A stretch of 34,155 bases of DNA, from assembly GCA_945872285.1 (NCBI GenBank), contig CAMBZR010000033.1, positions 1-34,155 on the forward strand. The letters are read 5' to 3'. Of this stretch, positions 33,745 through 34,155 are shown in pieces. This stretch comes from Bordetella parapertussis (GTDB taxonomy: Bacteria; Pseudomonadota; Gammaproteobacteria; Burkholderiales; Burkholderiaceae_B). The notes below the pieces were generated by a model. It saw only the letters and a program-made list of their open reading frames with translations. It had not been told where the DNA came from and ran no database searches. Position 1 is the stretch's first letter. Every line of letters begins with the position of its first letter. The translations under genes were made by a program, and so were the position numbers.

Positions 33745-34155
33745 TTAACCAGTGTGTAGTGGTTTGTCTGGTGTATTTGCCCATTCGTTCATTGAGTTGT
33801 CATACATAGACCAGTTGGTAAACCCAAGCGTCTCGAGAACAAACGCGGTTGTTGTGGCGGCGATACCACCTCCGCAGTAATTGATGACCTGCTGCCCGGC
33901 TTGCAGGTCAAGTTGCTTCAGCAATGCAGTCAATTCTTCTAAGTCTTTGAACTCCCCTGTCTGTGGGTCGTAAAGGTCGGTCGCAGGCCAACTGACGCTG
34001 TTTGGTATGCGCCCAGGCCTGCCATAGTGGGCACCGCCTGTTCCTAAGAACTGTTCTTTTTTCAGTGCGTTCAAGAGCACTTTTTGAGGGTCAGTGATCG
34101 CTTCACTGACTTCGTTGATGCCTGCTACGCGCTCGACTTTTGGCACGGCTTTGTA
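33745..34155 (-). CDS. Sulfurtransferase (rhodanese), C-terminal part only in window
   Basis: The frame is open to the window end (YKAVPKVERV precedes the visible part), so the N-terminus lies outside. The visible 137 residues form one rhodanese domain: HYGRPGRIPNSVSWPATDLY, then the active loop INYCGGGIAATTTAFVLETLG with the catalytic cysteine, ending with YDNSMNEWANTPDKPL. This matches the C-terminal catalytic domain of tandem thiosulfate or 3-mercaptopyruvate sulfurtransferases. The enzyme transfers sulfane sulfur to thiol acceptors or cyanide. The subfamily (TST versus SseA) cannot be fixed without the rest. Confidence 0.92.
   Translation of the reverse strand, partial: YKAVPKVERVAGINEVSEAITDPQKVLLNALKKEQFLGTGGAHYGRPGRIPNSVSWPATDLYDPQTGEFKDLEELTALLKQLDLQAGQQVINYCGGGIAATTTAFVLETLGFTNWSMYDNSMNEWANTPDKPLHTG

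Overview
The window looks like chromosomal DNA of a betaproteobacterium, most likely order Burkholderiales and probably an Alcaligenaceae-like lineage. The reasons are the housekeeping neighbourhood (ftsY head-to-head with rsmD-coaD-ferredoxin; a ribB/ribA-like fusion followed by ribH-nusB-thiL-pgpA-pncC), Bug/TctC-type receptors, a complete branched-chain-amino-acid-type (Liv) ABC operon, and a CYTH-CHAD fusion. The genus cannot be named from the sequence alone. No rRNA, tRNA, IS element, CRISPR array or replication origin was recognised, and no stretch over 300 bases lacks a gene.

Layout. (1) 1-5429, minus strand: a Liv-type ABC importer operon in the order substrate-binding protein, livH, livM, an inserted short-chain dehydrogenase, livG, livF (cut by the window edge). 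A strong hairpin terminator lies just behind the binding-protein gene. (2) 5564-6716: a VOC-fold protein, a protein made only of a MOSC N-terminal-like domain, and a YfhL-type ferredoxin. (3) 6722-17412: core genes for coenzyme A (coaD), 16S rRNA methylation (rsmD), signal-recognition-particle targeting (ftsY), triphosphate/polyphosphate chemistry (CYTH-CHAD), a HAD phosphatase, riboflavin (RibB with a degenerate RibA domain, RibH), nusB, thiL, pgpA, pncC, pyrF and dgkA. (4) 17480-18663: a tandem-fused tautomerase and a crotonase-family enzyme.

(5) 18674-33098, minus strand: the most distinctive part, an apparent 14-kb accessory operon. In transcription order it carries a 3-hydroxyisobutyrate-dehydrogenase-like reductase, a GntR/HutC regulator, a large PHP/DUF3604-like metallohydrolase, an orphan Bug receptor, a 769-residue sulfatase, a Tat-exported sugar-type ABC binding protein, two permeases, an ATPase, a second sulfatase, and a formylglycine-generating enzyme. 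Most joins are 1-4 base overlaps or short gaps. Both sulfatases carry the Cys-type C-x-P-x-R motif that a formylglycine-generating enzyme activates, and neither has a visible signal peptide. The simplest model is uptake of an intact sulfate ester by the ABC system (perhaps helped by the Bug receptor), followed by desulfation in the cytoplasm and further hydrolysis or oxidation by the PHP protein and the reductase, under control of the GntR protein. The substrate is unknown. A near-consensus promoter lies upstream of the operon. Three tandem 27-bp repeats sit between the regulator and the PHP gene. A hairpin fills the gap between the binding-protein gene and the first permease.

(6) 33113-34155: a 3' remnant of another Bug receptor gene lies directly behind the operon promoter, which suggests a recombination junction. 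It is followed by a DCC-family thiol protein and the C-terminal part of a rhodanese cut by the window end.
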